Assembly (NCBI GenBank): GCA_027858215.1
Contig: JAQIDD010000086.1
Coordinates: 1 to 15,631 of the forward strand
Origin: Candidatus Delongbacteria bacterium
GTDB taxonomy: Bacteria > Bacteroidota > Bacteroidia > Bacteroidales > ML635J-15
Length of the DNA: 15,631 nt
Reading direction: 5' to 3'
Shown here: positions 7,087-14,547 of the stretch, one piece after another
Numbering within the stretch: the stretch's first letter is position 1
How the letters are laid out: each line of letters opens with the position of its first letter
The notes under the pieces: generated by a model
Databases searched by the model: none
What the model saw: the letters and a program-made list of their open reading frames with translations, nothing else
Told to the model about the DNA's origin: nothing
Translations under genes and position numbers: made by a program

Positions 7087-7479
7087 ATGGCAAAGAAGAA
7101 AACAAAAGTTACAAGAAAACGTATTGTCAGAGTGGATACCCTGGGGCACGCTTATATCCATTCGTCGTTTAACAATATTATTATTAGCCTCACGAACAGT
7201 GATGGACAGGTTATAAGCTGGTCATCATCAGGCAAAAGAGGCTTTAGGGGAAGCAAGAAAAACACCCCTTATGCTGCTCAGGTTGCCGCTGAAGAATGTG
7301 CAAAGGTGGCTTATGATGCAGGCATGCGGAAGGCAAAAGCATATGTTAAAGGCCCCGGTTCCGGGCGTGAAGCTGCTATGAGAGCTATTCATAATTCCGG
7401 GATTCAAATTACTGAAATTGTTGATGTGACACCATTGCCCCATAATGGATGCAGACCATCAAAAAGAAGAAGAGTTTAA
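7087..7479 (+). CDS. rpsK: 30S ribosomal protein S11
   Basis: This 130-residue protein has the uS11 features: a lysine-rich N-terminus, the central GHAYIHSSFNNIIISLTNSDG region, and the C-terminal GPGSGREAAMRAIHNSGI and DVTPLPHNGCRPSKRRRV blocks. uS11 forms the platform of the 30S subunit next to the E-site codon and helps mRNA selection. Length is normal. It lies 12 bases after rpsM and 21 before rpsD. Confidence 0.97.
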   Translation: MAKKKTKVTRKRIVRVDTLGHAYIHSSFNNIIISLTNSDGQVISWSSSGKRGFRGSKKNTPYAAQVAAEECAKVAYDAGMRKAKAYVKGPGSGREAAMRAIHNSGIQITEIVDVTPLPHNGCRPSKRRRV

Positions 7480-7500
7480 TAATTTTTAATAGATTGATTC

Positions 7501-8109
7501 ATGGCTAGATACAGAGGACCAAGAACAAAAATCGCCAGAAAGATTGGTGAACCCATTTTCGGGCCGGATAAATACTTCGAAAAAAAGAATTATCCCCCCG
7601 GTCAACATGGGAATAACAGAAGAAGACGTAAAGTATCTGAGTATGGTACTCAACTGAAGGAAAAACAAAAAGCCAAATATACCTATGGTATTTTGGAAAA
7701 ACAGTTCTCAAACCTTTATAAAAAGGCCAATAGTGCCAAAGGTGTTACTGGTACTGTTTTGCTTCAGTTGCTCGAGTGCAGGCTCGATAATGTTGTGTTT
7801 AGACTGGGTATTGCCCCAACAAGGCAGGCTGCCAGGCAGATCGTCTCACACAGGCATATCGTGGTTAACGGGAAGGTGTTGAACATTCCTTCAGCTCGTG
7901 TCAGAGCCGGTGATATTGTTGGTGTACGGGAACGTTCCAAAGCACTTGACGTTATTACTGAATCACTGGAATCTGCTAACCACAGTAAATTTTCGTGGCT
8001 GGAATGGGATCAGGAACAAATGGCAGGCAAATTTTTAAATATGCCCCAGCGGGAAGAAATACCCGAAAACATTGCAGAACAGTTTATTGTTGAATTATAT
8101 TCTAAATAA
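7501..8109 (+). CDS. rpsD: 30S ribosomal protein S4
   Basis: The 202-residue protein starts MARYRGPRTKIARKIGEPIFG and lacks the N-terminal zinc cysteines found in some homologues. An S4 RNA-binding domain occupies about residues 94-155, with RLDNVVFRLGIAPTRQAARQ and the SHRHIVVNGKVLNIPS core. uS4 nucleates assembly of the 30S 5' domain and lines the mRNA entry. In Escherichia coli it also represses the alpha operon through a pseudoknot at rpsM; no such structure could be confirmed here. It is followed by rpoA after 17 bases. Confidence 0.97.
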   Translation: MARYRGPRTKIARKIGEPIFGPDKYFEKKNYPPGQHGNNRRRRKVSEYGTQLKEKQKAKYTYGILEKQFSNLYKKANSAKGVTGTVLLQLLECRLDNVVFRLGIAPTRQAARQIVSHRHIVVNGKVLNIPSARVRAGDIVGVRERSKALDVITESLESANHSKFSWLEWDQEQMAGKFLNMPQREEIPENIAEQFIVELYSK

Positions 8110-8126
8110 TCCATAACCCTATATTT

Positions 8127-9119
8127 ATGCCTATTATACCTTTTCAAAAACCGGATAAAGTTGTCATGCTTGAGTCTGACGACTTAACAGGCAAATTTGA
8201 GTTTAAACCACTTGAGCCCGGATATGGCATTACCATCGGAAATGCTTTAAGGCGGATTTTGTTGTCTTCACTCGAAGGTTTCGCTATTACAAACATTAAA
8301 TTAGAGAGTGTTGATCATGAATTTTCAACCATCAAAGGAGTGATTGAAGATGTGACTGAAATTATTCTTCAACTCAAGCAGGTGAGGTTTAAACAACAAA
8401 TTGAAGATTTCGATGGGGAAAAAGTTACTGTCACTATCTCTGGCCAAAATGTATTTAAAGCTGGTGAGATTGGTAAATTCCTGACAGGATTCAAAATTCT
8501 GAATCCCGATCTCGAAATCTGTCATATGGAACCCGATGTTACATTGAAAATGGATATTACCGTTAGCAAAGGCAGGGGATATGTATCGCCCGAAGAAAAT
8601 GTGCCCGAAGAAGAAGAAATCGGTGTTATCCCCATTGGTTCTGTGTTTACGCCTATCCGTAATGTGCAATTTACCATCGAAAACATGAGGGTAGAACAAA
8701 AAACGGATTTCGAAAAATTACTGTTGGAGATTGTTACTGATGGATCTGTGGACCCAAAAGAAGCGCTGAAAGAAGCTGCTAAAATCCTGATCCAGCATTT
8801 TATGCTCTTTAGCGATGAGAAAATCACGCTTGATGAGGATGAAAGCATGGGCAATGAGGAATTTGATGAAGAAGTACTTCATATGCGCCAACTGCTTAAA
8901 ACCAAGCTCGTTGATCTGGACCTGTCTGTCAGAGCTCTCAATTGTCTGAAAGCTGCCGATGTTGAAACACTGGGCGATTTGGTGCAATATAATAAAACTG
9001 ACCTGTTGAAATTCAGAAATTTTGGTAAGAAATCGCTTACTGAACTTGAAGATTTGCTCGCAAATCTCAATCTGGATTTTGGTCTTGATACTTCAAAATA
9101 TAAGTTAGATAAGGAATAA
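8127..9119 (+). CDS. rpoA: DNA-directed RNA polymerase subunit alpha
   Basis: The 330-residue protein has both alpha domains. The N-terminal domain (about 1-235) holds the assembly motif EPGYGITIGNALRRILLSSLEG near residues 31-52, which dimerises and binds beta and beta'. An acidic linker rich in Glu and Asp (about 225-255) joins the C-terminal domain, with LSVRALNCLKAADVETLGDL and FRNFGKKSLTELEDLL, the helix-hairpin-helix unit that contacts UP elements and activators; the Arg in SVRALN corresponds to the DNA-contacting arginine of the family. It lies between rpsD and rplQ, as usual. Confidence 0.98.
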   Translation: MPIIPFQKPDKVVMLESDDLTGKFEFKPLEPGYGITIGNALRRILLSSLEGFAITNIKLESVDHEFSTIKGVIEDVTEIILQLKQVRFKQQIEDFDGEKVTVTISGQNVFKAGEIGKFLTGFKILNPDLEICHMEPDVTLKMDITVSKGRGYVSPEENVPEEEEIGVIPIGSVFTPIRNVQFTIENMRVEQKTDFEKLLLEIVTDGSVDPKEALKEAAKILIQHFMLFSDEKITLDEDESMGNEEFDEEVLHMRQLLKTKLVDLDLSVRALNCLKAADVETLGDLVQYNKTDLLKFRNFGKKSLTELEDLLANLNLDFGLDTSKYKLDKE

Positions 9120-9130
9120 ATTGATTTGTG

Positions 9131-9925
9131 ATGAGACATAGAAAGTCATTTAACCATTTGGGAAGAACCACTGCACATCGTAAAGCCATGTTGAGTAACA
9201 TGGCTGTATCGCTGATTTTGCATAAGCGAATTAACACTACAACTGCTAAAGCTAAAGCACTGAAAAAGTATGTGGAACCTTTGATTACAAAAGCAAAGGA
9301 AGATAATACACATAACCGGAGAAAGGTGTTTCAGAAATTGCAGGATAAAAATGCAGTGTCTGAACTTTTTCGTAATGTAGTTGTGAAAATTGGAGAACGG
9401 CCGGGAGGATACACGCGTATTTTGAAAACGGAAAACCGCCTGGGTGATAACGCAGAGTTGTGTATCATTGAATTGGTTGATTACAACGAAAATATGTTGG
9501 CTGCCAAGGATGAAGAAAAATCCAAAAAGAAACGCAGCAGACGTGGCGGACGTCGTCGTGGCGGCGCTAAGAAAAAGGCGGAGCAAACTACTGAAAGTAC
9601 CGCTAAAGAAAAAGCCGAAGGAAAATCTGTTGAGGATAAACCTAAGGCTAAAGCTGAAACGGATTCAACATCTGATGCCATTGCAGAAAAAAAGGAAGAA
9701 AAACCAAAATCTGGTAAAGAAGCCAAACCTGAAGCCAAAAAGGAAGCACCTGAAGCTGAATCTAAAAAAGCAGAACCAAAACCTAAGAAAAAACCGGCTG
9801 AAGAAAAAAAAGAAGCAGATAAAGCTAAATCTAAACCCAAAACAAAAAAAGAAGAATCAACTGAAGATAAGAAAGAAGACAAGGCTGAGGAGAAAAAAGA
9901 CGATAAAAACAAAAGCGAATCTTAG
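9131..9925 (+). CDS. rplQ: 50S ribosomal protein L17 with a long charged C-terminal tail
   Basis: Residues 1-122 are a standard bL17: MRHRKSFNHLGRTTAHRKAM at the start, RVFQKL-like and GERPGGYTRILKTENRLGDNA motifs, ending near IIELVDYNENM. bL17 lies on the outer face of the large subunit near the tunnel exit. The remaining 142 residues are low-complexity: an Arg/Gly patch (RSRRGGRRRGG, about 135-145), then a long run of Lys, Glu, Ala and Pro in KAE/PKAK/EEKK-like units, probably disordered. Short tails on L17 are common in Bacteroidetes; this one doubles the protein. ATG at 9131 was chosen over GTG at 9128 because it gives the family N-terminus. This is the only gene here that ends in TAG (apart from the infA anomaly), and a terminator follows. 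Confidence 0.95.
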   Translation: MRHRKSFNHLGRTTAHRKAMLSNMAVSLILHKRINTTTAKAKALKKYVEPLITKAKEDNTHNRRKVFQKLQDKNAVSELFRNVVVKIGERPGGYTRILKTENRLGDNAELCIIELVDYNENMLAAKDEEKSKKKRSRRGGRRRGGAKKKAEQTTESTAKEKAEGKSVEDKPKAKAETDSTSDAIAEKKEEKPKSGKEAKPEAKKEAPEAESKKAEPKPKKKPAEEKKEADKAKSKPKTKKEESTEDKKEDKAEEKKDDKNKSES

Positions 9926-9951
9926 GCAATTTATTGCCGGTATCGCAGCAT

Positions 9952-10008
9952 AAAACCTTGTTATTTTATTCATCTTATGCGGATAAAATAGCAAGGTTTT
10001 GTGTTTTT
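9952..10008 (+). terminator. Rho-independent terminator of the ribosomal protein operon
   Basis: The arms AAAACCTTGTTATTTTAT (9952-9969) and ATAAAATAGCAAGGTTTT (9983-10000) pair over 18 positions with a single G-U wobble and a 13-base loop. A T-rich stretch (GTGTTTTT) follows at once. It starts 26 bases after the rplQ stop and separates the block from eno. The A/T-rich outer stem means it could also act weakly on the opposite strand, but no gene converges on it. Confidence 0.88.
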
Positions 10009-10103
10009 ACAGGATAGTTTTCAGAACATTATAAATGCCATGTGTGTTAGCACTAAACATGGTCAAAATTCTGATCTGGGTAAAAACCCGGAAAATTTAA
10101 AAT
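10009..10103. other. Intergenic region with two small inverted repeats
   Basis: Between the rplQ terminator and the eno promoter candidate lie CCATGT/ACATGG (10038-10043 and 10057-10062, 13-base loop) and GGG-TAAAAA-CCC (10078-10089). No coding potential was seen. They could be operator sites, a second weak terminator, or chance; the short arms do not allow a firm call. Confidence 0.3.
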
Positions 10104-10137
10104 TTTGTGTTCAGATGATATTTTTTTAATAATTTTA
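10104..10137 (+). promoter_or_regulatory. Candidate Bacteroidetes-type promoter for eno
   Basis: TTTG at 10104-10107 is followed after 22 bases by TAATTTTA at 10130-10137, which fits the Bacteroidetes -33/-7 pattern TTTG...TAnnTTTG with one mismatch. Transcription would start near 10144, giving a leader of about 22 bases before the eno ATG. It lies after a strong terminator, so a promoter is needed here. The AT-rich context raises the chance of a false match. Confidence 0.45.
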
Positions 10138-10165
10138 TGCTCAACCAAAGAAAAGATTAAACATT

Positions 10166-11452
10166 ATGGGACAAATTGCAAACATTCATGCCAGACAAAT
10201 ACTTGACTCACGTGGAAATCCAACCGTGGAAGTAGAAATTATTACAGAAAGCGGCTTTTTCGGAAGAGCTGCTGTTCCCTCAGGTGCATCCACAGGCGTA
10301 CATGAAGCTGTGGAATTGCGTGATGGTGAAAAATCCCGCTTCATGGGCAAATCTGTTAACAAAGCGGTATATAATGTAAACAAAACCATTGCCGAGGAAC
10401 TCATCGGAATGGTTGTGGATAACCAGAATGACATTGACAGAACCTTGTTGCAGCTTGACGGCACAGAAAACAAAAGTGAGCTGGGTGCCAATGCCATTTT
10501 AGGGGTTTCTCTTGCTGCAGCGCAGGCGGCTGCTAAATATCACGGTATTCCGCTATACAATTATATCGGTGGTGTATCTGCCAATACGCTTCCCATTCCT
10601 ATGATGAACATTCTCAACGGTGGATCTCATGCTGATAACAACATAGATTTCCAGGAGTATATGATTATGCCCGTGGGGGCTGTGACCTTTTCTGAAGCAT
10701 TGAGAATGGGAGTTGAAATATTTCATCACCTGAAAGCTGTGCTAAAAGATGCCGGATATTCTACCAACGTGGGTGATGAAGGAGGTTTTGCCCCGGCCTT
10801 AAAATCCAACGAAGAAGCCATTGAAGTGGTGCTCAAAGCCATTGAAAAAGCCGGATATAAACCCGGCGAAGATGTATTTATTGCCCTTGATCCGGCTGCT
10901 TCTGAATTTTACAATGAAGAAACAGGTCTGTATGAATTGAAATCCAACGATAAAAAACTGAACTCCGACGATATGGTTCAGTATTGGTCTGAATGGGTGA
11001 AAAGTTATCCCATCATTTCCATTGAAGACGGACTCGCTGAAGATGACTGGCAGGGATGGGCCAAAATGACCGCAGAAATTGGCGATAAAGTTCAACTTGT
11101 GGGGGATGACCTGTTTGTTACCAACGTGAAACGCCTGGTCAGAGGCATTCAGAATTCGGTGGCCAATTCAATCCTGATTAAAGTAAACCAGATTGGTACA
11201 CTTTCAGAAACCATGCAGGCTGTAGAAGTAGCTCACAGAAGCTCTTATACATCTGTGATCAGCCATCGTTCCGGTGAAACTGAAGATACTTTCATTGCTG
11301 ATTTAGCCGTGGCACTCAACACCGGTATGATAAAAACCGGATCCGCTTCACGCTCCGACCGCATTGCCAAATACAATCAACTGTTGCGTATCGAAGAAGC
11401 ATTGGGCGATAACGCCTATTATCTTGGACGGGATTTTAAATTTATAAAGTAA
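10166..11452 (+). CDS. eno: Enolase (phosphopyruvate hydratase)
   Basis: This 428-residue cytoplasmic enzyme interconverts 2-phosphoglycerate and phosphoenolpyruvate in glycolysis and gluconeogenesis. The mobile loop SGAST is at 39-43, Glu164 lies in FQEYM and Glu205 in GDEGGFAP. The magnesium ligands are Asp242 (LDPAAS), Glu287 (SIEDGL) and Asp314 (GDDLF). The catalytic Lys339 is in IKVNQIG, and the signature SHRSGETEDTFIADL starts at 366. Length is typical. It has its own promoter candidate after the rplQ terminator and is probably monocistronic, since the next genes converge on it from the other strand. Confidence 0.98.
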   Translation: MGQIANIHARQILDSRGNPTVEVEIITESGFFGRAAVPSGASTGVHEAVELRDGEKSRFMGKSVNKAVYNVNKTIAEELIGMVVDNQNDIDRTLLQLDGTENKSELGANAILGVSLAAAQAAAKYHGIPLYNYIGGVSANTLPIPMMNILNGGSHADNNIDFQEYMIMPVGAVTFSEALRMGVEIFHHLKAVLKDAGYSTNVGDEGGFAPALKSNEEAIEVVLKAIEKAGYKPGEDVFIALDPAASEFYNEETGLYELKSNDKKLNSDDMVQYWSEWVKSYPIISIEDGLAEDDWQGWAKMTAEIGDKVQLVGDDLFVTNVKRLVRGIQNSVANSILIKVNQIGTLSETMQAVEVAHRSSYTSVISHRSGETEDTFIADLAVALNTGMIKTGSASRSDRIAKYNQLLRIEEALGDNAYYLGRDFKFIK

Positions 11453-11465
11453 AAATGCAATACGT

Positions 11466-11483
11466 TTCTGTTGAAATACAGAA
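11466..11483. terminator. Weak hairpin between convergent eno and acetyltransferase genes
   Basis: TTCTGT (11466-11471) and ACAGAA (11478-11483) form a six-base-pair perfect stem with a six-base loop in the 43-base gap between the two convergent stops. A run of five T at 11492-11496 follows on the + strand after eight bases. It is the only candidate for ending both units, but the stem is short and the T-run is not adjacent. Confidence 0.3.
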
Positions 11484-11495
11484 GCACACTGTTTT

Positions 11496-12563
11496 TCAGG
11501 TAAACACATAATCACCGTCTCCATCTGATACCAATGGTTGCCTGCAGGAAGGCTTCCATGCAGCATACACATTTTGGAATTTTTGTTTTTTATAAAGGAA
11601 CGGATGTCTTACCATGGATACCGCTTCCGATAATACCGGATCATAAATTGTCATTAGCTTGATCTTGTGCCTTTTACAGAATTTAACCAGGAAGATGGCC
11701 AGCTCTGTATGCCCTCCGCTGCCAAGCTGAAAATAAGGAACTTTCAGACAGCCATCACGATACTGGAGCATGGCAAATCCTTTTGTGTTTTTTTTATCTT
11801 TCAATACGATAAAACGGTAAAAAAACCGCTTTGCCCTGTGCGAAAAAAAATACGCCTGTTGTTGCTGTTTTTCCTTTACCCAGGGGTATTTCAGAATCCA
11901 TTCCAAATCGGTTGCCTCCCTTTCAAAACACACCTTTTGCCTGGCATCAAACATGCGAAGATAATCACTGTCAGGGTTTCTTTTTTCTTCAATGCTCCAC
12001 CGGTTTTTCCCGGGAGTTAACATCAGAGACCTTAAAGCAGCTACTATCCAAACAAGAATATCCACGAAAAACAAAAAAAACCGCATAACAGAGGAAACCC
12101 TGTTTCGTAGCAATTCCCTGGTTTTTGCATACAAATAAAAACCGTAACCCTCCCTGTGGGAATACAATGTAAACTGTCCCGTTTTTTGATACAAGGCATG
12201 GGATTCAGGAGCGTAATTGGTGTACATGATTTTTCCATTCCAATCTTGCATTGCCTGCTTCAATAAATAATTCGAATATCCTTTTCGCCTGTGCTCCGGA
12301 TGTACCCAGTTGCCACTGCACCAGCCAAAATGCTCTGGTGTTTTTCCATACAAATCATCTGGCAGAATAGTCCGGTAGGCAATAAGCTGGTTATCCTGCA
12401 ATAGCATATACAACACTATATCGTCAGGTTTAGCATGCGGATTATGCATGTAAGAATCCAATCGTTCGCAGGAAATTGGCTTTTCATTCAGATGCTTATA
12501 TTGCCCGGAATCCCTGAAATTTGCGAGTTCTGACTGTGTTATGATATGTAGCTCCGGGGTCAT
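11496..12563 (-). CDS. GNAT-family acetyltransferase, probably tandem-domain
   Basis: The 355-residue protein has a GNAT acyl-CoA-binding signature at residues 87-101 (VHPEHRRKGYSNYLL, with the R/Q-x-x-G-x loop), followed by YAPESHALYQKTGQF, the usual last helix of such domains. A hydrophobic stretch at about 160-183 (MRFFLFFVDILVWIVAALRSL) could bind a membrane. Residues 200-340 resemble a second, degenerate GNAT-like fold with no clear signature. The acyl acceptor is unknown. The ATG overlaps the stop of the deacetylase gene by four bases (ATGA), so it is the last gene of a coupled operon. Its placement suggests N-acylation of a sugar freed by the deacetylase, but that is inference only. 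Confidence 0.75.
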   Translation of the reverse strand: MTPELHIITQSELANFRDSGQYKHLNEKPISCERLDSYMHNPHAKPDDIVLYMLLQDNQLIAYRTILPDDLYGKTPEHFGWCSGNWVHPEHRRKGYSNYLLKQAMQDWNGKIMYTNYAPESHALYQKTGQFTLYSHREGYGFYLYAKTRELLRNRVSSVMRFFLFFVDILVWIVAALRSLMLTPGKNRWSIEEKRNPDSDYLRMFDARQKVCFEREATDLEWILKYPWVKEKQQQQAYFFSHRAKRFFYRFIVLKDKKNTKGFAMLQYRDGCLKVPYFQLGSGGHTELAIFLVKFCKRHKIKLMTIYDPVLSEAVSMVRHPFLYKKQKFQNVYAAWKPSCRQPLVSDGDGDYVFT

Positions 12564-13558
12564 GCTTTATTCACTAATTTTTTCATTTTATATGCCAGCA
12601 ATTCGGATTTTACGATTTTTTCTGCGCTGAAAATCTTATTGTGTTCCATAGGTATGCGTTGGTAATGAGGAAGTTCCACATCCTTACCGATACCTGATGT
12701 TCCAAAAGTTATATCCGCAGTGGCTTCGTTGTAAAGATTCTTCAGTTGTTTACTACTAACTCCATCATCCGTGAACGGGAAAGCAAAGCTGTTGCATTTG
12801 GGTTGTATAATGTTGTGCAAAGCATCAAAACTGTCCTTCACTTCTTTTATTTGCTCCTCATTATTGATATCACTAAACAAAGGATGATGCATGCTGTGAA
12901 CACCAATATGGAAATCATCCTGATGCAACTTGATAAGCTCTTTTTTTGTCAGGTAAATGCGCGTTTGGCGGCGTATGTATTCCCTTGACAGATTGAGTTT
13001 TTTCAATACCACATCAATGTTATCCCTGGTTTCCCACGTGGTGTTTTTAAGGGTATCCTGCAGCCGCATCGATTCCTGTTCATGCATTTTAATAACAGAA
13101 CAACTGGATGAATCTGCTGGGGGGAGTGTTTTCAATTCATGTATAAGCCATGAAACCTCATAGCGAAAAAACCACTCAGCATCATCAATAAATGCCGGGT
13201 TGATAAAAAATGCTGCCGGAATTCCTTTGGATTTCAGTATGGGAGCAATCACAGAATAGCATTCTTTAAGCCCGTCATCAAAACTCAACATCATATATGG
13301 TTTATCCGGTTTCAATTCATGGTTGACAACCTGGTCAATGGAAACAGGTTCAAAATGCTGCAATAAAAAATCCAGGTCGCTGATGAATTGCGGTGTGGAT
13401 TTTACTTTATACAGGCTTGAAATATGCGGCAAAAGAATATCACTAACGGTGTGGTAGAAGGGTGAAACCAGGGGATATTTCAGATTTTTGACAAGTCCTT
13501 GTGTGCTGTAAAAAGGCCTGAGTAAAGCCGTATTGTATATTTTTTGCAGGTGTGTCAC
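12560..13558 (-). CDS. Polysaccharide deacetylase family protein (NodB domain)
   Basis: This 332-residue protein belongs to carbohydrate esterase family 4-type deacetylases, which remove acetyl groups from N-acetylated sugars with a divalent metal. Motif 1 is SFDDG at 92-96 (catalytic base and metal Asp), motif 2 HSMHHP at 221-226 provides the two metal histidines (His221, His225), and FAFPF at 258-262 resembles the groove motif. Between motifs 1 and 2 lies an insertion of about 90 residues. The N-terminal YHTVSD...LPHISSLYK resembles a Bacteroidetes subgroup I recall. No signal peptide is evident, which would mean cytoplasmic action. Start is GTG overlapping the upstream stop (GTGA); its end overlaps the next start by four bases. 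Confidence 0.82.
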   Translation of the reverse strand: MTHLQKIYNTALLRPFYSTQGLVKNLKYPLVSPFYHTVSDILLPHISSLYKVKSTPQFISDLDFLLQHFEPVSIDQVVNHELKPDKPYMMLSFDDGLKECYSVIAPILKSKGIPAAFFINPAFIDDAEWFFRYEVSWLIHELKTLPPADSSSCSVIKMHEQESMRLQDTLKNTTWETRDNIDVVLKKLNLSREYIRRQTRIYLTKKELIKLHQDDFHIGVHSMHHPLFSDINNEEQIKEVKDSFDALHNIIQPKCNSFAFPFTDDGVSSKQLKNLYNEATADITFGTSGIGKDVELPHYQRIPMEHNKIFSAEKIVKSELLAYKMKKLVNKA

Positions 13559-14451
13559 CTTGATTTAATTTTTTGTAATATGCGCATGCTGTTACTTATT
13601 AACACAGGGAAGGCTTCATTTGTTGCCCCAAATCCCCGATAAAAACGTCTTATGCCCGGAATGGATGAGCCTTCAAAATCAATGATCCAGCCGGAGTTTT
13701 GACAATCTTGTATGATATGATTGACAAGTAAAAAAGCTCCGGCATACGTTCTGCCTGTGTCATTACTGGCAGCCTGCAAATATATCAACCTGTTAAAATC
13801 TTTTATCCAGCACACTGCTGATACCAATTCATTATTCAACCATGCTCCCTGGGAAATAAGCAACTCTTTATTTTGAATTTCATACAACAGGTTTGTTAAC
13901 CTGGTTAAATTTTGGGGACTTATCAAATTGTTATTATCTTTTTTCAGTTGTAGATAAGCATCAATACTGACGGGGCGAATTTCAAGACCGGATTTTTTAG
14001 CTCTGTTTAAATTGCGTTTATGGTTTTTGGTAAACTGACCATAAAGGTTTTTGTATGTTTTATCCAATGGCAATATCATATTGGGTTTCACACGAAGTGA
14101 TGCATTTTCGGGAAAGAACCTGGTATGACTGTTCAAATTAAGTGCATATAACGGAGAAGGGATATTACGTTTAAAAGCTGCCATAAGTCCGGGGGGATAT
14201 CCGAACTTCCAGAAAGGGCCAAGTTGCTGACAAAACAAGGGTTGGATGTACATCTTAAACCCGGCTTTTCTGGTAAAAGGCAATGGCATTACAGCTTTGA
14301 AATCATCAAGAATCAGCGCCTCCCATTTGTTGTTTGTAAGGCTGTCGAGATACCAGCTCATGGCATAAACACGGCGATTTTCAGCATGCAGGATACAATT
14401 ATCCCATGCTGTTCTGTCAATTTGTTTATTTGAAACCCGTTGTATATCCAT
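13555..14451 (-). CDS. FemAB/GNAT-like acyltransferase
   Basis: The 298-residue protein resembles FemAB-related GNAT acyltransferases, which transfer amino-acyl or acyl groups to peptidoglycan or surface sugars. Seen directly are the basic segment KNHKRNLNRAKKSG near 142-155 and DFEGSSIPGIRRFYRGFGA near 258-276, a pattern typical of the C-terminal half of this group in Bacteroidetes. No signal peptide or membrane span is apparent. ATG at 14451 was preferred over TTG at 14457. It is first in a three-gene minus-strand operon whose stop overlaps the deacetylase GTG by four bases. Exact acceptor and donor are not deducible; the family assignment is from recalled similarity. Confidence 0.7.
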   Translation of the reverse strand: MDIQRVSNKQIDRTAWDNCILHAENRRVYAMSWYLDSLTNNKWEALILDDFKAVMPLPFTRKAGFKMYIQPLFCQQLGPFWKFGYPPGLMAAFKRNIPSPLYALNLNSHTRFFPENASLRVKPNMILPLDKTYKNLYGQFTKNHKRNLNRAKKSGLEIRPVSIDAYLQLKKDNNNLISPQNLTRLTNLLYEIQNKELLISQGAWLNNELVSAVCWIKDFNRLIYLQAASNDTGRTYAGAFLLVNHIIQDCQNSGWIIDFEGSSIPGIRRFYRGFGATNEAFPVLISNSMRILQKIKSR

Positions 14452-14474
14452 TGGCAAAAATTGTGTCGATAGGT

Positions 14475-14512
14475 AGTCGGGAGTCCGAAACTCGGGCTCC
14501 TGATTCCCGACT
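14475..14512. repeat. GC-rich imperfect inverted repeat between radC and the acyltransferase operon
   Basis: AGTCGGGA (14475-14482) pairs with TCCCGACT (14505-14512), and inside it GAGTCCGA (14481-14488) pairs with TCGGGCTC (14492-14499) with one wobble, so the RNA can form a long two-part stem. Related fragments (CTCCCAACTTCAGACT) continue to 14533. The segment is far more GC-rich than its surroundings and is built from GTCGGGAGTCCGAA-like units, which I recall as dispersed intergenic repeats in Bacteroidetes. It may also act as a terminator or mRNA-stability element for radC. Confidence 0.6.
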
Positions 14513-14547
14513 GCGGCCTCCCAACTTCAGACTAATTAATTAATTTT

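Noticed and set aside
9444..9953. Long lysine-rich open frame on the + strand overlapping rplQ.
   Set aside because: It is an alternate reading of the A-rich tail of rplQ; the serine-rich opposite-strand frame at 9481-9912 is likewise a shadow of the repeats.
11667..12088. Two + strand open frames inside the acetyltransferase gene.
   Set aside because: They are antisense shadows of a gene with a recognisable GNAT motif and operon overlaps; neither has recognisable domains.
14452..14474. Promoter for the acyltransferase operon just before its ATG.
   Set aside because: The best TAnnTTTG-like match (AATTTTTG on the minus strand) lies only two bases before the ATG and has no partner box; the operon may be read through from radC.
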